A DNA stretch of 64,000 bases from Dyella sedimenti (GCF_022760995.1 NZ_JAKWJO010000005.1:62001-126000), one strand, 5' to 3'; positions 50,631 through 59,451 are shown, numbered from the stretch's first letter. Made by a program: numbers and translations. The notes: generated from the sequence alone by a model not told the origin.

Positions 50631-50648
50631 GCTCCACCAAGGCTTCTT

Positions 50649-50657
50649 CCCCCCCCC
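50649..50657 (+). repeat. Nine-cytosine homopolymer upstream of the lipoprotein gene
   Basis: A C9 tract 75 bp before the ATG at 50733. Poly-C tracts in upstream regions can change length by slippage and alter expression (phase variation); whether this one does is unknown. Confidence 0.5.
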
Positions 50658-50732
50658 GCACGCCCCGCGATATCCCGCAAAAGCGGGCATAATGCGCGGC
50701 GCGACACCATCTCACCATTCAAGGGAACAGAC

Positions 50733-52499
50733 ATGCGATCGACGATGCGCTTTGCCGCGCTGGGCCTCGCCGGCGTGCTGCTGGCTGCATGCCATCACAA
50801 GGACAAGGACGCGCCCCTCGCCTTCGTGCCGGCGGACACGCCGTACGTGGTCGCCAACCTCGACGTGCTCGATGACGATACCCGCAAGGCCATCCTGGCC
50901 CAGGCCGACGCCCAGCTGCCGACCGAGCTGACCCAGCTGCGCGCCACGGCGGACGACATGGCCGAGAAGGACCCCGATGCCTCCCGCCTGCTCAAGGCCA
51001 TCATCGCCGAGCTGGACGGCAAGACCATCGAGTCGTTCGCGCGGAACGCCGGCCTCAACGTCAAGGGACGCTCGGCGTTCTACGGCCTGGGCCTGTCGCC
51101 GGTGGCCCGCTTCGAGCTGACCGATCCCAAGGCGTTCGACGCCTTCGTGGGTCGCCTGGAAGCGGCCTACGGCAAGCCGTTCGACACCGCCACGCTGGGC
51201 GGCCTGAGCTATCGCAAGCATGTCTCCGCCGAGGCCGGCGTGCAGGTGGTGCTGGCGGTGGTGTCGGGCAAGCAGGCGGTCGCCGCGCTGCTGCCGTCCG
51301 ACGCGCCGGAAGCCACGCTGCGGCTGGCGCTGGGCCTGGACCGCCCGGCCAGGAACCTGCAGGACGACGGCCGCCTGGACAAGTTGGCCAAGGCCAAGGA
51401 CTACCAGCCGTGGGCCATCGGCCAGGTCGACCTGGCCCGCCTGCTGCCGCTCGCCGCCAGCGGCAAGGACCCGCTGTTCAACGCCCTGATCAAGGCCCGC
51501 GCCGAGGCCGAGTCGGCCAAGACCGGCGAGCCGGTCGCCAACCAGGTGAAGATCGCGCCTAGCTGCGAGGCCGAGGCAACCCGCATCGCCGCCCGCGTGC
51601 CGGCGACGAGCTTCGGCTACACCCGCCTCGACGCCAAGCACCAGGACCTGCGCTGGGACGTGGCGCTGGCCGACGACATCACCAAGGCCTTCGCCGGCCT
51701 GAAGGTGGAACTGCCCGGCCTGGGCGCGGACGGCGCCTCGCCGTTCGACATCAGCCTGGCGATGCCCATGGTGCAGGTGCGCGCGTTCTGGAGCGCGCAA
51801 GCCGAGGCAGTGGCCGCCAAGCCGTTCGCCTGCCCGTCGCTGGCCGACCTCAACGAGGGCTTCGCCAAGATCGGCCTGATGGCCCAGCAGGCCGCGGTGC
51901 CGCCGGTTGGCGACCTGCTCGGCGCACGCGTGGCGCTGGACAGCTTCGAACCCGGCAGCGCCGACAGCATGCCCAAGTTCAGCGGCCGCGTGGTGATCGG
52001 CACCACCAACCCGGCTGGCCTGCTGGCCATGGCGCAGATGGCCTCCTCCGGCCTGCAGCAGCTCAAGCTCGCCCCGGACGGCAAGGTCGCCGCCCTGCCG
52101 CCGGAAGTCACCGCCCCGCTGGGTACGCCGGTATGGGCCGCGATGGGTCCCAAGGCGTTGGCGCTGGCCATCGGCCAGGGCGAGGATGCCAGGCTGGGCG
52201 AGCTGCTGAGCGCGCCCACCGGCGACGCGGGCCGCCTCGGCCGCCTGCACCTGAGCGGCGACATGTACCTGGCCTGGGTGAAGGCGATGGCGCAGAAGTC
52301 CGAGCACATCGCCGAACTCACCGCCTCCGCCAGCAGCGACGATCCGGATGCGCAGGCGACCGCCAAGGCGGCGGCCGCGCACTCGAAGGCCCAGTTCGAG
52401 GCGATGGAAGCACAGGCCGCGCGCATCAAATCGGTGGCCGGCACGCTGCGCATGGACAACGACGGCCTGGTCATCACCAGCCAGACCGAATTGAAGTGA
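50733..52499 (+). CDS. Large lipoprotein of unknown function
   Basis: 588-aa exported lipoprotein. The signal MRSTMRFAALGLAGVLLAAC has a lipobox LAAC with Cys20; HHKDKDAP follows, so outer-membrane sorting is likely. The mature part alternates predicted strands and Ala-rich helices (FVPADTPYVVANLDVLDDDTRK, GRSAFYGLGLSPVARFELTDPKAF, LRLALGLDRPARNL), reminiscent of DUF3352-type bacterial lipoproteins, with two further internal Cys (CEAEA, CPSLAD). No catalytic motif is recognised. It stands alone, with a G4/poly-C stretch upstream and a weak terminator downstream. Confidence 0.8.
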   Translation: MRSTMRFAALGLAGVLLAACHHKDKDAPLAFVPADTPYVVANLDVLDDDTRKAILAQADAQLPTELTQLRATADDMAEKDPDASRLLKAIIAELDGKTIESFARNAGLNVKGRSAFYGLGLSPVARFELTDPKAFDAFVGRLEAAYGKPFDTATLGGLSYRKHVSAEAGVQVVLAVVSGKQAVAALLPSDAPEATLRLALGLDRPARNLQDDGRLDKLAKAKDYQPWAIGQVDLARLLPLAASGKDPLFNALIKARAEAESAKTGEPVANQVKIAPSCEAEATRIAARVPATSFGYTRLDAKHQDLRWDVALADDITKAFAGLKVELPGLGADGASPFDISLAMPMVQVRAFWSAQAEAVAAKPFACPSLADLNEGFAKIGLMAQQAAVPPVGDLLGARVALDSFEPGSADSMPKFSGRVVIGTTNPAGLLAMAQMASSGLQQLKLAPDGKVAALPPEVTAPLGTPVWAAMGPKALALAIGQGEDARLGELLSAPTGDAGRLGRLHLSGDMYLAWVKAMAQKSEHIAELTASASSDDPDAQATAKAAAAHSKAQFEAMEAQAARIKSVAGTLRMDNDGLVITSQTELK

Positions 52500-52529
52500 T
52501 TGCCGGAGTGGCGCGGCGATGAAGTAAAC

Positions 52530-52558
52530 GGGGCGCCCTTGGCGCCCCATTTCGCTTT
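52530..52558 (+). terminator. Weak terminator-like hairpin after the lipoprotein gene
   Basis: GGGGCGC / GCGCCCC stem around CCTTG, followed by ATTTCGCTTT. The stem is strong but the T-tract is interrupted. Confidence 0.45.
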
Positions 52559-52724
52559 GCGCATCCCGCCATGCCCGGCCGGCCCCAACGCTTTCAGGAC
52601 ATCGCGATGACGTCGCCTTCGCAAGCGTGATCGCGCCCTGAACCGGTGCGGATGCCAGCCATCGAGGATTCACACGCGGGCTGCTGGGATGGAACCCACG
52701 AACGCCAGGAGCAACGGCGGACGT

Positions 52725-52740
52725 CTGTCCCGAGGGACAG
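52725..52740. promoter_or_regulatory. Palindrome upstream of the BON gene
   Basis: CTGTCCC-GA-GGGACAG, a perfect seven-base inverted repeat 29 bp before the BON-protein ATG. It could be an operator or a leader hairpin close to the ribosome site; no regulator is known. Confidence 0.3.
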
Positions 52741-52769
52741 TGTTCCCTCCATTGCAAGGAGATTTTCCC

Positions 52770-53132
52770 ATGCTCACCCACAACCTGTTCCGCAAGACGT
52801 TGATCGTCACTGGCTTGGTGGCCGCCTTCTCGGTCGTACCGCTCGCGCAGGTTGCCGCTCAGGATGCCGCGCAGAAGCAGTCGGACAACCAGACCGTACC
52901 CGACAAGACCGCCGATGCGTGGATCACCACCAAGGTGAAATCCGAGCTGACCACCACCAAGGGCATCAAGAGCACGGACATTTCCGTATCCACCATGGAC
53001 GGCGTAGTCAGCCTGACGGGCACGGCCACCAGCGCCGCGGAGAAGACCCGGGCCGTGCAGGTCGCCAAGAAAGTGAAAGGCGTGAAGAGCGTCGATGCCA
53101 GCGGCCTTACCGTCAGCGATGCCGCCCAGTAA
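52770..53132 (+). CDS. Periplasmic BON-domain protein (OsmY-like)
   Basis: 120-aa exported protein. The signal peptide (HNLFRKTLIVTGLVAAFSVV...AQVAAQ) is followed by one BON domain (ADAWITTKVKSELTTTKGI, ISVSTMDGVVSLTGTATSAAEK, VKGVKSVDASGLTV). BON proteins such as OsmY bind phospholipid surfaces and respond to envelope or osmotic stress. OsmY and DolP have two BON domains; this one has one. An AAGGAG site supports ATG 52770. Confidence 0.9.
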   Translation: MLTHNLFRKTLIVTGLVAAFSVVPLAQVAAQDAAQKQSDNQTVPDKTADAWITTKVKSELTTTKGIKSTDISVSTMDGVVSLTGTATSAAEKTRAVQVAKKVKGVKSVDASGLTVSDAAQ

Positions 53133-53170
53133 GCACCCTCACGCCGCATCGGGCGTCCGCTGAAAACGAG

Positions 53171-53195
53171 GAAGGCGCCCCATCGGGCGCCTTCT
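53171..53195. terminator. Bidirectional hairpin between the BON gene and pilU
   Basis: Perfect ten-base stem GAAGGCGCCC / GGGCGCCTTC with a CATC loop, followed by TTC on one side and preceded by AAAACGAG on the other. It lies between converging genes and can serve both. Confidence 0.6.
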
Positions 53196-53220
53196 TCACG
53201 CTGGCGGGCGGGGCAAGGCT

Positions 53221-54387
53221 TCAGCGACGCAGCAGGCCGCCGTTGAAGTTCTGCGTGTCGCGGGCTTCCTCCAGCTCCACGCCATCCAGGCCCTGCGAGA
53301 GAGTATGCGCGTCGCCGCCCTGGGCCAGCTTGATGCGCAGGCGCACCTCATTGGAGCTGTCGGCATGGCGCAGCGCGTCCTCGTAGGAGATCTCGCCGGC
53401 ATGGTAGAGCTCGACCAGGCTCTGGTCGAAGGTTTTCATGCCGAGGTTGGTGGACTCCTTCATCACTTCCTTGAGCTTGTGGATCTCGCCCTGGCGGATG
53501 TAGTCCTGCACCAGCGGCGTGCCCAGCAGTACTTCCACCGCCACGCGCCGCGCCTTGCCATCCGGGGTGGGGATGAGCTGCTGCGCCACGATGCCGCGCA
53601 GGTTGAGCGACAGGTCCATGAACAGCTGCTGGCGGCGATCCTCCGGGAAGAAGTGCAGGATGCGGTCCATCGCCTGGTTGGCGTTGTTGGCGTGCAGCGT
53701 GCACAGGCACAGGTGGCCCGTCTCGGAGAAGTTGATGGCGTGTTCCATCGTCTCGCGCGTACGCACCTCGCCGATCATGATGACGTCGGGCGCCTGGCGC
53801 AGCGTGTTCTTCAGCGCGTTGTCCCAGCTGTCGGTGTCGATGCCCAATTCGCGCTGCGTGATGATGCAGCCCTCGTGCTTGTGCACGTATTCGATCGGGT
53901 CCTCGATGGTGATGATGTGGCCGGTGGAATTGGCATTGCGGTAGCCGATCATCGAGGCCAGCGAGGTGGACTTGCCGGTGCCGGTGCCGCCCACGAAGAT
54001 GATGATGCCGCGCTTGGTCATCGCCAGCTGCTTGATCACCGGCGGCAGGCTCAGTTCCTCGATGGTGGGAATCTTCGACTCGATGCGGCGCAACACCATG
54101 CCCACGCAGTTGCGCTGGTAGAAGCAGGACACGCGGAAGCGGCCCACGCCCTGCGCGGAGATCGCGAACTGGCACTCATGGGTCTTTTCGAACTCCTCGC
54201 GCTGCGAGGGCGTCATCACGTTGAGCACCATGTCGCGCGACTGCTGCGCGGACAGCGGGCTCTGCGTGATCGGCACGATGCGGCCCTGTACCTTCATCGA
54301 CGGCGGCACGCCGGCCGTGATGAACAGGTCCGATGCCTTCTTGTGCACCATCAGCTTGAGGAACGAGGTGAAGTCGAAGTCGCTCAT
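53221..54387 (-). CDS. pilU: Pilus retraction ATPase PilU
   Basis: PilU (388 aa) is the PilT paralogue that assists retraction under load. N-terminal FTSFLKLMVHKKASDLFITAG, Walker A GGTGTGKS (133-140), Asp box (TIEDPIEYVH), Walker B (DVIMIGEVRTRETM) and His box (CTLHANNANQAMDRILHFFP) identify the PilU rather than PilT subgroup. GGAGGG precedes ATG 54387. Downstream of pilT with a repeat-containing 112-bp spacer. Confidence 0.96.
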   Translation of the reverse strand: MSDFDFTSFLKLMVHKKASDLFITAGVPPSMKVQGRIVPITQSPLSAQQSRDMVLNVMTPSQREEFEKTHECQFAISAQGVGRFRVSCFYQRNCVGMVLRRIESKIPTIEELSLPPVIKQLAMTKRGIIIFVGGTGTGKSTSLASMIGYRNANSTGHIITIEDPIEYVHKHEGCIITQRELGIDTDSWDNALKNTLRQAPDVIMIGEVRTRETMEHAINFSETGHLCLCTLHANNANQAMDRILHFFPEDRRQQLFMDLSLNLRGIVAQQLIPTPDGKARRVAVEVLLGTPLVQDYIRQGEIHKLKEVMKESTNLGMKTFDQSLVELYHAGEISYEDALRHADSSNEVRLRIKLAQGGDAHTLSQGLDGVELEEARDTQNFNGGLLRR

Positions 54388-54402
54388 AAGTCCCTCCGGG
54401 AC

Positions 54403-54500
54403 GGGGAATGGTGAATAGTAAATAGTGAATAGGAAGAGCGTAAAAGGGACGACTGGGCCATGTCTCCAGGCTTTTTCCTATTCCCTACTCCCTATTCCCT
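54403..54500. repeat. AT-rich imperfect inverted repeat in the pilT-pilU spacer
   Basis: The left arm (54403-54434) contains GAATGGTGAATAGTAAATAGTGAATAGG, a degenerate tandem of GAATAGT units; the right arm (54477-54500) is CCTATTCCCTACTCCCTATTCCCT, its imperfect complement, ending at the pilT stop. Base composition differs sharply from the flanking genes. Such GAATAGG-type repeats occur in intergenic DNA of this order. In the transcript it could fold and set the pilT:pilU ratio. Confidence 0.55.
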
Positions 54501-55537
54501 CACTTGAAGATGTCCTTGTTGCGTGCATAGCCGGCGGCCTGCTGGCGTGTCACCAGGCCGCGCTTGACCAGGTCCTGCAGGTTCTGGTCGAGCGTCTGCA
54601 TGCCGTACTGCTGGCCGGTCTGGATCGACGAGTACATCTGCGCCACCTTGTCCTCGCGGATCAGGTTGCGGATCGCCGGGATGCCCACCATGATCTCGTG
54701 CGCCGCGATACGGCCGCCGCCCACCTTCTTCAGCAGCGACTGCGAGATCACCGCGCGCAGCGATTCGGACAGCATCGAGCGCACCATCGGCTTTTCGCCG
54801 GCGGGGAACACGTCGATGATGCGGTCGATGGTCTTGGCCGCCGAACTGGTGTGCAGGGTGCCGAACACCAGGTGGCCGGTCTCCGCGGCGGTGAGCGCCA
54901 GGCGGATGGTCTCCAGGTCGCGCAACTCGCCCACCAGCACGTAGTCCGGGTCTTCGCGCAGCGCCGAGCGCAGCGCCTCGTTGAAGCCATGGGTGTCGCG
55001 GTGCACCTCGCGCTGGTTGACCAGGCACTTCTGCGAGGTGTGCACGAATTCGATCGGGTCCTCGATGGTGAGGATGTGGCCGTATTCGTTCTTGTTGATG
55101 TGGTCGACCATCGCCGCCAGCGTGGTGGACTTGCCCGAGCCGGTCGGACCGGTGACCAGGATCAGGCCCTGCGGCTGCTCGATCAGCTCGCGGAACACCG
55201 GCGGCGCGCCCAGGTCCTCCAGCGTCAGCACCTCGGAGGGAATGGTACGGAACACCGCGCCCGCGCCGCGGTTCTGGTTGAACGCATTGACGCGAAAGCG
55301 CGCCAGGCCGGGAATCTCGAAGGAGAAGTCGACCTCGAGGAATTCCTCGTAGTCGCGGCGCTGCTTGTCCGACATGATGTCGTAGATCAGCGAATGGACC
55401 TGCTTGTGCTCCAGCGCCGGGATGTTGATGCGGCGCACGTCGCCATCCACGCGGATCATGGGCGGCAGGCCGGCGGAAAGGTGCAAGTCCGAGGCCTTGT
55501 TCTTCACCGAGAAGGCAAGCAGTTCGGCGATATCCAT
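54500..55537 (-). CDS. pilT: Pilus retraction ATPase PilT
   Basis: PilT (345 aa) is the hexameric motor that depolymerises type IV pili. MDIAELLAFSVKNKASDLHLSAG at the N-terminus, Walker A GPTGSGKS (130-137), Asp box (TIEDPIEFVH), Walker B (DYVLVGELRDLETI) and His box (GTLHTSSAAKTIDRIIDVFP) are complete, and the AIRNLIRE retraction motif is present near 290. ATG 55537 has a GAGGGGA site. First gene of pilT-pilU. Confidence 0.97.
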   Translation of the reverse strand: MDIAELLAFSVKNKASDLHLSAGLPPMIRVDGDVRRINIPALEHKQVHSLIYDIMSDKQRRDYEEFLEVDFSFEIPGLARFRVNAFNQNRGAGAVFRTIPSEVLTLEDLGAPPVFRELIEQPQGLILVTGPTGSGKSTTLAAMVDHINKNEYGHILTIEDPIEFVHTSQKCLVNQREVHRDTHGFNEALRSALREDPDYVLVGELRDLETIRLALTAAETGHLVFGTLHTSSAAKTIDRIIDVFPAGEKPMVRSMLSESLRAVISQSLLKKVGGGRIAAHEIMVGIPAIRNLIREDKVAQMYSSIQTGQQYGMQTLDQNLQDLVKRGLVTRQQAAGYARNKDIFK

Positions 55538-55901
55538 CTTGGCGTTCCCCTCAACCCGGTCATCTGGACGGCATGCTGCGGCTCGCCGCACGGAGAGGTA
55601 TACCCAAGGGACGCGGCATCGTGGCGCAGGCGCGCCAACGCCCTCGAAGACGGTGCAACCCGGTTCCCCATGCAGCGGGCCGATACTACTCGCGGCCAGG
55701 GCCGGGGAGCCAGTCTTTCCTAAGTCCTATCTGCGCAAACTGCGGACCAGGTTGGCTTAAAGGCCGCCATGCGATGAGCAAGGTCCGCACAGGCGTCCGA
55801 ACGGTCCCCTTTCCACTGGCCCCGGTCCACCCAACGCCTGCCACGGGACGGACCAACCCCGGGTCCGGTAAGGTAGTGGCCGCCCAGCTTCAGGAGTACG
55901 C
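55538..55901. other. Divergent intergenic region between pilT and proC
   Basis: 364 bp with no convincing gene. A 43-codon open frame (55772-55905) ends in an ATGA overlap with proC, but it has no clear ribosome site and low-complexity Pro/Thr/Gly content. In many relatives yggS (PLP-binding) lies here between pilT and proC; I see no trace of it. Promoters for pilT (minus) and proC (plus) must be here but none is clear. Confidence 0.5.
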
Positions 55902-56720
55902 ATGACCCGTATCGCATTCATCGGTGGCGGCAACATGGCACGCAGCCTGATCGGCGGCTTGCTCAAGACCGGCATCGCCACCTCGTCCATCCGCGTGGCC
56001 GAGCCGCGCGCCGAGGCGCGCCAGGCGCTGGGCCGCGACTTCGGCGTGGCCTGCTATGCGGAGAACCGCCTCGCCGCGGCCGATGCCGAGGTGCTGGTGC
56101 TGGCGGTGAAGCCGCAGATCATGCCGTCCATCCATGCCGAACTGCAGGATGACCTGGCGCGCCAGCGCCCGCTGCTGATCTCGATCGCCGCCGGCGTGCG
56201 CGTCGACCAGCTCGAGCGCTGGTTCGGCCATACGCTGCCCATCGTGCGCTGCATGCCCAATACGCCGGCCCTGATCGGCGCGGGCGCCACCGGCCTGTTC
56301 GCCAACCGCCGGGTCAGCCCGGAGCAGCGCGCGCAGGCGCAGCACATCCTCGATGCGGTGGGGCTGACGCGCTGGATCGAGGACGAATCGCTGATGGATA
56401 CCGTCACCGCCATCTCCGGTTCCAGCCCAGCCTATTTCTTCGCGCTGGTCGAGGCGCTGGAGGACGCCGCCTTCGCCCAGGGCATGTCGCGGGAAACCGC
56501 ACGTGCACTGGCGGCGCAGGCCTGCCTGGGAGCGGGGCGCATGCTGACCGAAAGCGGCGAAGAACCTGGCGTACTGCGCCAGCGCGTCACCTCGCCCAAC
56601 GGCACCACGCAAGCCGCCCTGGAAAGCTTCGCCGCCGATCGTTTCCACGAGGCCGTCGCCCGCGCCGTGGCCGCCGCCACCCGCCGCGGCGGCGAACTGG
56701 CCGCCGCCCTGGACGACTAG
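55902..56720 (+). CDS. proC: Pyrroline-5-carboxylate reductase
   Basis: ProC (272 aa) makes proline from 1-pyrroline-5-carboxylate with NAD(P)H. The nucleotide-binding GGGNMARSLIGGLL, VLAVKPQIM, MPNTPALIGAGATG and the signature GSSPAYFFALVEALEDAA with LRQRVTSPNGTTQAALESF are intact. AGGAG lies before ATG 55902. yggT starts 10 bp after the stop. Confidence 0.96.
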   Translation: MTRIAFIGGGNMARSLIGGLLKTGIATSSIRVAEPRAEARQALGRDFGVACYAENRLAAADAEVLVLAVKPQIMPSIHAELQDDLARQRPLLISIAAGVRVDQLERWFGHTLPIVRCMPNTPALIGAGATGLFANRRVSPEQRAQAQHILDAVGLTRWIEDESLMDTVTAISGSSPAYFFALVEALEDAAFAQGMSRETARALAAQACLGAGRMLTESGEEPGVLRQRVTSPNGTTQAALESFAADRFHEAVARAVAAATRRGGELAAALDD

Positions 56721-56729
56721 GGAGACTCC

Positions 56730-57305
56730 ATGAGCTATCTCGTCAACGCCCTTTCCTTCCTGCTCGAACTGGCTTTCGGCGCTGCGGCCGCGCTGTTCGT
56801 GCTGCGCCTGGCGGCCGAGGCCAGCCGCGCGGATTTCCACAATCCGCTGAGTCAGTTCATCTACCGCACCACCAACCCGGTGCTGGCGCCGGTCCGGCGT
56901 GTGCTGCCCAACTGGCGGCGCATCAACGTGGCCGCCCTGCTGCTGGTGTGGCTGCTGATGCTGGTCAAGCGCGTGGTGCTGTTCTCGCTGCTCGGCGTGT
57001 TCCCGCACGTGCTGGGCCTGGTGGTGCTGGCGGTGGCCGACACGCTGGACTTCATCGCCATGTTCTACGTGGTGCTGATCTTCGTGTGGTCGCTGATGAG
57101 CCTGTTCCAGGTCGAGTCCTACCATCCGGTCTATCGCCTCGCCGGCAGCCTGGTCGATCCGCTGATGCGCCCGCTGCGCGGCCGGCTGGTCGCCGGCGGC
57201 CTGGATTTCGCCCCCTGGGCGGTGATGATCGCGCTGATCCTGGCACGCCTGCTGCTGGTATCGCCGCTGACCGATCTCGGCGCCCGGCTGGCGCTGGGTC
57301 TCTGA
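56730..57305 (+). CDS. yggT: YggT family membrane protein
   Basis: 191-aa integral membrane protein with two YggT units, each of two hydrophobic helices (about 5-25, 65-90, 95-125, 160-185) and an NPVLAPVRRVLPN / DPLMRPLRGRL motif. Role unclear; linked in other bacteria to osmotic shock tolerance or Sec-dependent assembly. GGGAGA supports ATG 56730. proC-yggT coupling is conserved. Confidence 0.92.
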   Translation: MSYLVNALSFLLELAFGAAAALFVLRLAAEASRADFHNPLSQFIYRTTNPVLAPVRRVLPNWRRINVAALLLVWLLMLVKRVVLFSLLGVFPHVLGLVVLAVADTLDFIAMFYVVLIFVWSLMSLFQVESYHPVYRLAGSLVDPLMRPLRGRLVAGGLDFAPWAVMIALILARLLLVSPLTDLGARLALGL

Positions 57306-57355
57306 GAGCCCGTTCACGATCTCCCACTCCCGTCTCCCAAGGAACCTCCTGCCGC

Positions 57356-59419
57356 ATGAAAGCGACATCCCTTTCGCTGCGCCATCGCCTGCTCACCCTC
57401 GGTGTCGCCGCTGCCCTCACCGGCGTATCCCATGCCGCGGCGCCTGGACCCGCCGCGCACCCGGACGTGGTCGCCTCCCACGTGGATACCACGGTGAATC
57501 CTGGCGACGACTTCTTCGACTACGCCAACGGCGCCTGGCTGAAGAGCCACCCCATTCCCGCCGAGGAATCGCAGTGGGGCATCGGCCAGGTGGTGCAGGA
57601 CGAGCTGTACGCCAAGCTGCGCAAGATCAGCGAGGACGCGGCCGCGCAGAAGAACGCGGCGCCAGGCAGCGACGAGCAGAAGGTCGGCGATTTCTGGACC
57701 ACCGCGATGGACCAATCCCTCGCCGACCGCCTCGGCATCGCGCCGCTGCAGGCGGAACTGGCGCGCATCGACGCCGTGCGCGACGTGGGCTCGGCGCTGG
57801 ACGAGGCCTTCGCGCTGCAGCCGCTGGGCGTGGACGCCTTCTTCGGCTTCGCTATCGCCCAGGACGAGAAGGACAGCGACGCGATGGCCGTGCACCTGGG
57901 CCAGGGCGGCCTGGGCCTGCCGGAGCGCGACTACTACTTCAACACCGAGGCGGGCGTGGCCAAGGCCCGCGCCGCCTACGTGGAGCACTTGCAACACCTG
58001 TTCCGCCAGCTCGGCGCCGACCCGGCCGCCGCGCGCGCCAGCGCCAATCAGGTGATGGCCTTCGAGACGGCCCTGGCCAAGGTCTCGCGTCCGCTGGAGG
58101 ACCTGCGCGACCCGCAGAAGAACTACAACAAGATGGCGCCGGCCGAGCTGACCGCCAAATACACGCCCGCCATCGCTTGGCAGTCCCGCCTCGCCGCGTG
58201 GAAACTGGCGCCATCGAGCGTGATCGTGGGCCAGCCGGAGTTCTTCGGCGGCCTGCAGGACCTGCTGGCCAAAACTCCGGCGAGCGTGCTGCGCGACTAC
58301 CTGCGCGCCCACCTGATGGACGCCTACGCCAGCTACCTGGGCACGGACTTCGACAACGAGCACTTCGACTTCTACGGCCGCGTGCTGTCCGGCCAAGCCG
58401 AGCAGAAGCCCCGCTGGAAGCGCGTACTGCGCGCCGAGAACGAAGCCCTGGGCATGATCCTGGGCCGCATCTACGTGAAGGACTATTTCTCCGAGGCCAG
58501 CAAGCAGCGCTACAACACCATGGTCGAGGCCGTGCGCACCGCCTACGGCGAGCGCATCGACCGCCTGGACTGGATGAGCCCGGCCACCAAGACCAAGGCG
58601 CACGAGAAGCTTGCCGCGATCACCAAGAAGGTGGGCTATCCCGACAAGTGGAAGGACTACTCGGCCCTCGCCATCGGCCGCGAGTCCTACGCGCAGAACA
58701 TGATGAACGCCGCGCGTTGGAACTTCGCCGACATGCTGTCCAAGTACGGCAAGCCGGTGGACCGCAACGAGTGGGAGATGACCCCGCAGACCTACAACGC
58801 CTACTACAACCCGTCCAACAACGAGATCGTGCTGCCCGCCGCGCAGTTCATGATCCCCGGCTATGCCGACGGCGAGATCGACGACGCGGTGGTGTACGGC
58901 TATGTGGCGGCCTCGACCATCGGCCACGAGATCACCCACGGCTTCGACGACGAGGGCCGCCAGTACGACGCCAAGGGCAACCTCGCGGACTGGTGGACGG
59001 CGCAGGACGCCAAGCGCTTCCAGCAGCGCGCCGAGGTGATGGTCAAGCAGTTCAACGCCTACGAGCCGCTGCCCGGCCTGCACATCAACGGCCAGGCCAG
59101 CCTGGGCGAGAACATCGCCGATTTCGGCGGCATCGTGATCGGCCTGGACGCCTTCAAGCAGACCGAGCAATACAAGAAGGGCGAAAAGGTGGCCGGCTAC
59201 ACGCCCTTGCAGCGCTTCTTCCTCGGCTACGCGCTGGGCTGGCTGTCGCAGGAACGCGAGGCGCGCCTGCGCAACGCCCTGCTGGCCGACGTGCACGCAC
59301 CGGCCAAGTGGCGCGTCAACGGGCCACTGTCGAACGTGCCGGAGTTCTACGAGGCGTTCGGGGTGAAGCCGGGACAGCCGATGTGGCGGCCGGAGAAGGA
59401 GCGGGTGAGGATCTGGTAG
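57356..59419 (+). CDS. M13 family zinc metallopeptidase (neprilysin/PepO-like), exported
   Basis: 687-aa peptidase. A signal peptide (about 1-28, cut near SHAAAP) is followed by the M13_N domain (NPGDDFFDYANGAWLKSHPIP) and the catalytic domain: substrate-binding NAYYNP (481-486), zinc ligands HEITH (H524, H528) and GENIADFGG (E585), and the C-terminal W of VRIW. It degrades oligopeptides, here probably in the periplasm. In this bacterial group M13 enzymes often lack the conserved Cys of neprilysin, as here. AAGGA lies upstream of ATG 57356. Convergent with the BtuF-like gene. Confidence 0.95.
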   Translation: MKATSLSLRHRLLTLGVAAALTGVSHAAAPGPAAHPDVVASHVDTTVNPGDDFFDYANGAWLKSHPIPAEESQWGIGQVVQDELYAKLRKISEDAAAQKNAAPGSDEQKVGDFWTTAMDQSLADRLGIAPLQAELARIDAVRDVGSALDEAFALQPLGVDAFFGFAIAQDEKDSDAMAVHLGQGGLGLPERDYYFNTEAGVAKARAAYVEHLQHLFRQLGADPAAARASANQVMAFETALAKVSRPLEDLRDPQKNYNKMAPAELTAKYTPAIAWQSRLAAWKLAPSSVIVGQPEFFGGLQDLLAKTPASVLRDYLRAHLMDAYASYLGTDFDNEHFDFYGRVLSGQAEQKPRWKRVLRAENEALGMILGRIYVKDYFSEASKQRYNTMVEAVRTAYGERIDRLDWMSPATKTKAHEKLAAITKKVGYPDKWKDYSALAIGRESYAQNMMNAARWNFADMLSKYGKPVDRNEWEMTPQTYNAYYNPSNNEIVLPAAQFMIPGYADGEIDDAVVYGYVAASTIGHEITHGFDDEGRQYDAKGNLADWWTAQDAKRFQQRAEVMVKQFNAYEPLPGLHINGQASLGENIADFGGIVIGLDAFKQTEQYKKGEKVAGYTPLQRFFLGYALGWLSQEREARLRNALLADVHAPAKWRVNGPLSNVPEFYEAFGVKPGQPMWRPEKERVRIW

Positions 59420-59451
59420 GAGTGGGGGCGGAGGGGAAGAGGGCACCGCCC

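Noticed and set aside
55772..55905. 43-codon frame overlapping proC
   Set aside because: The ATGA overlap is suggestive, but there is no clear ribosome site, and composition is low-complexity; not listed as a gene.
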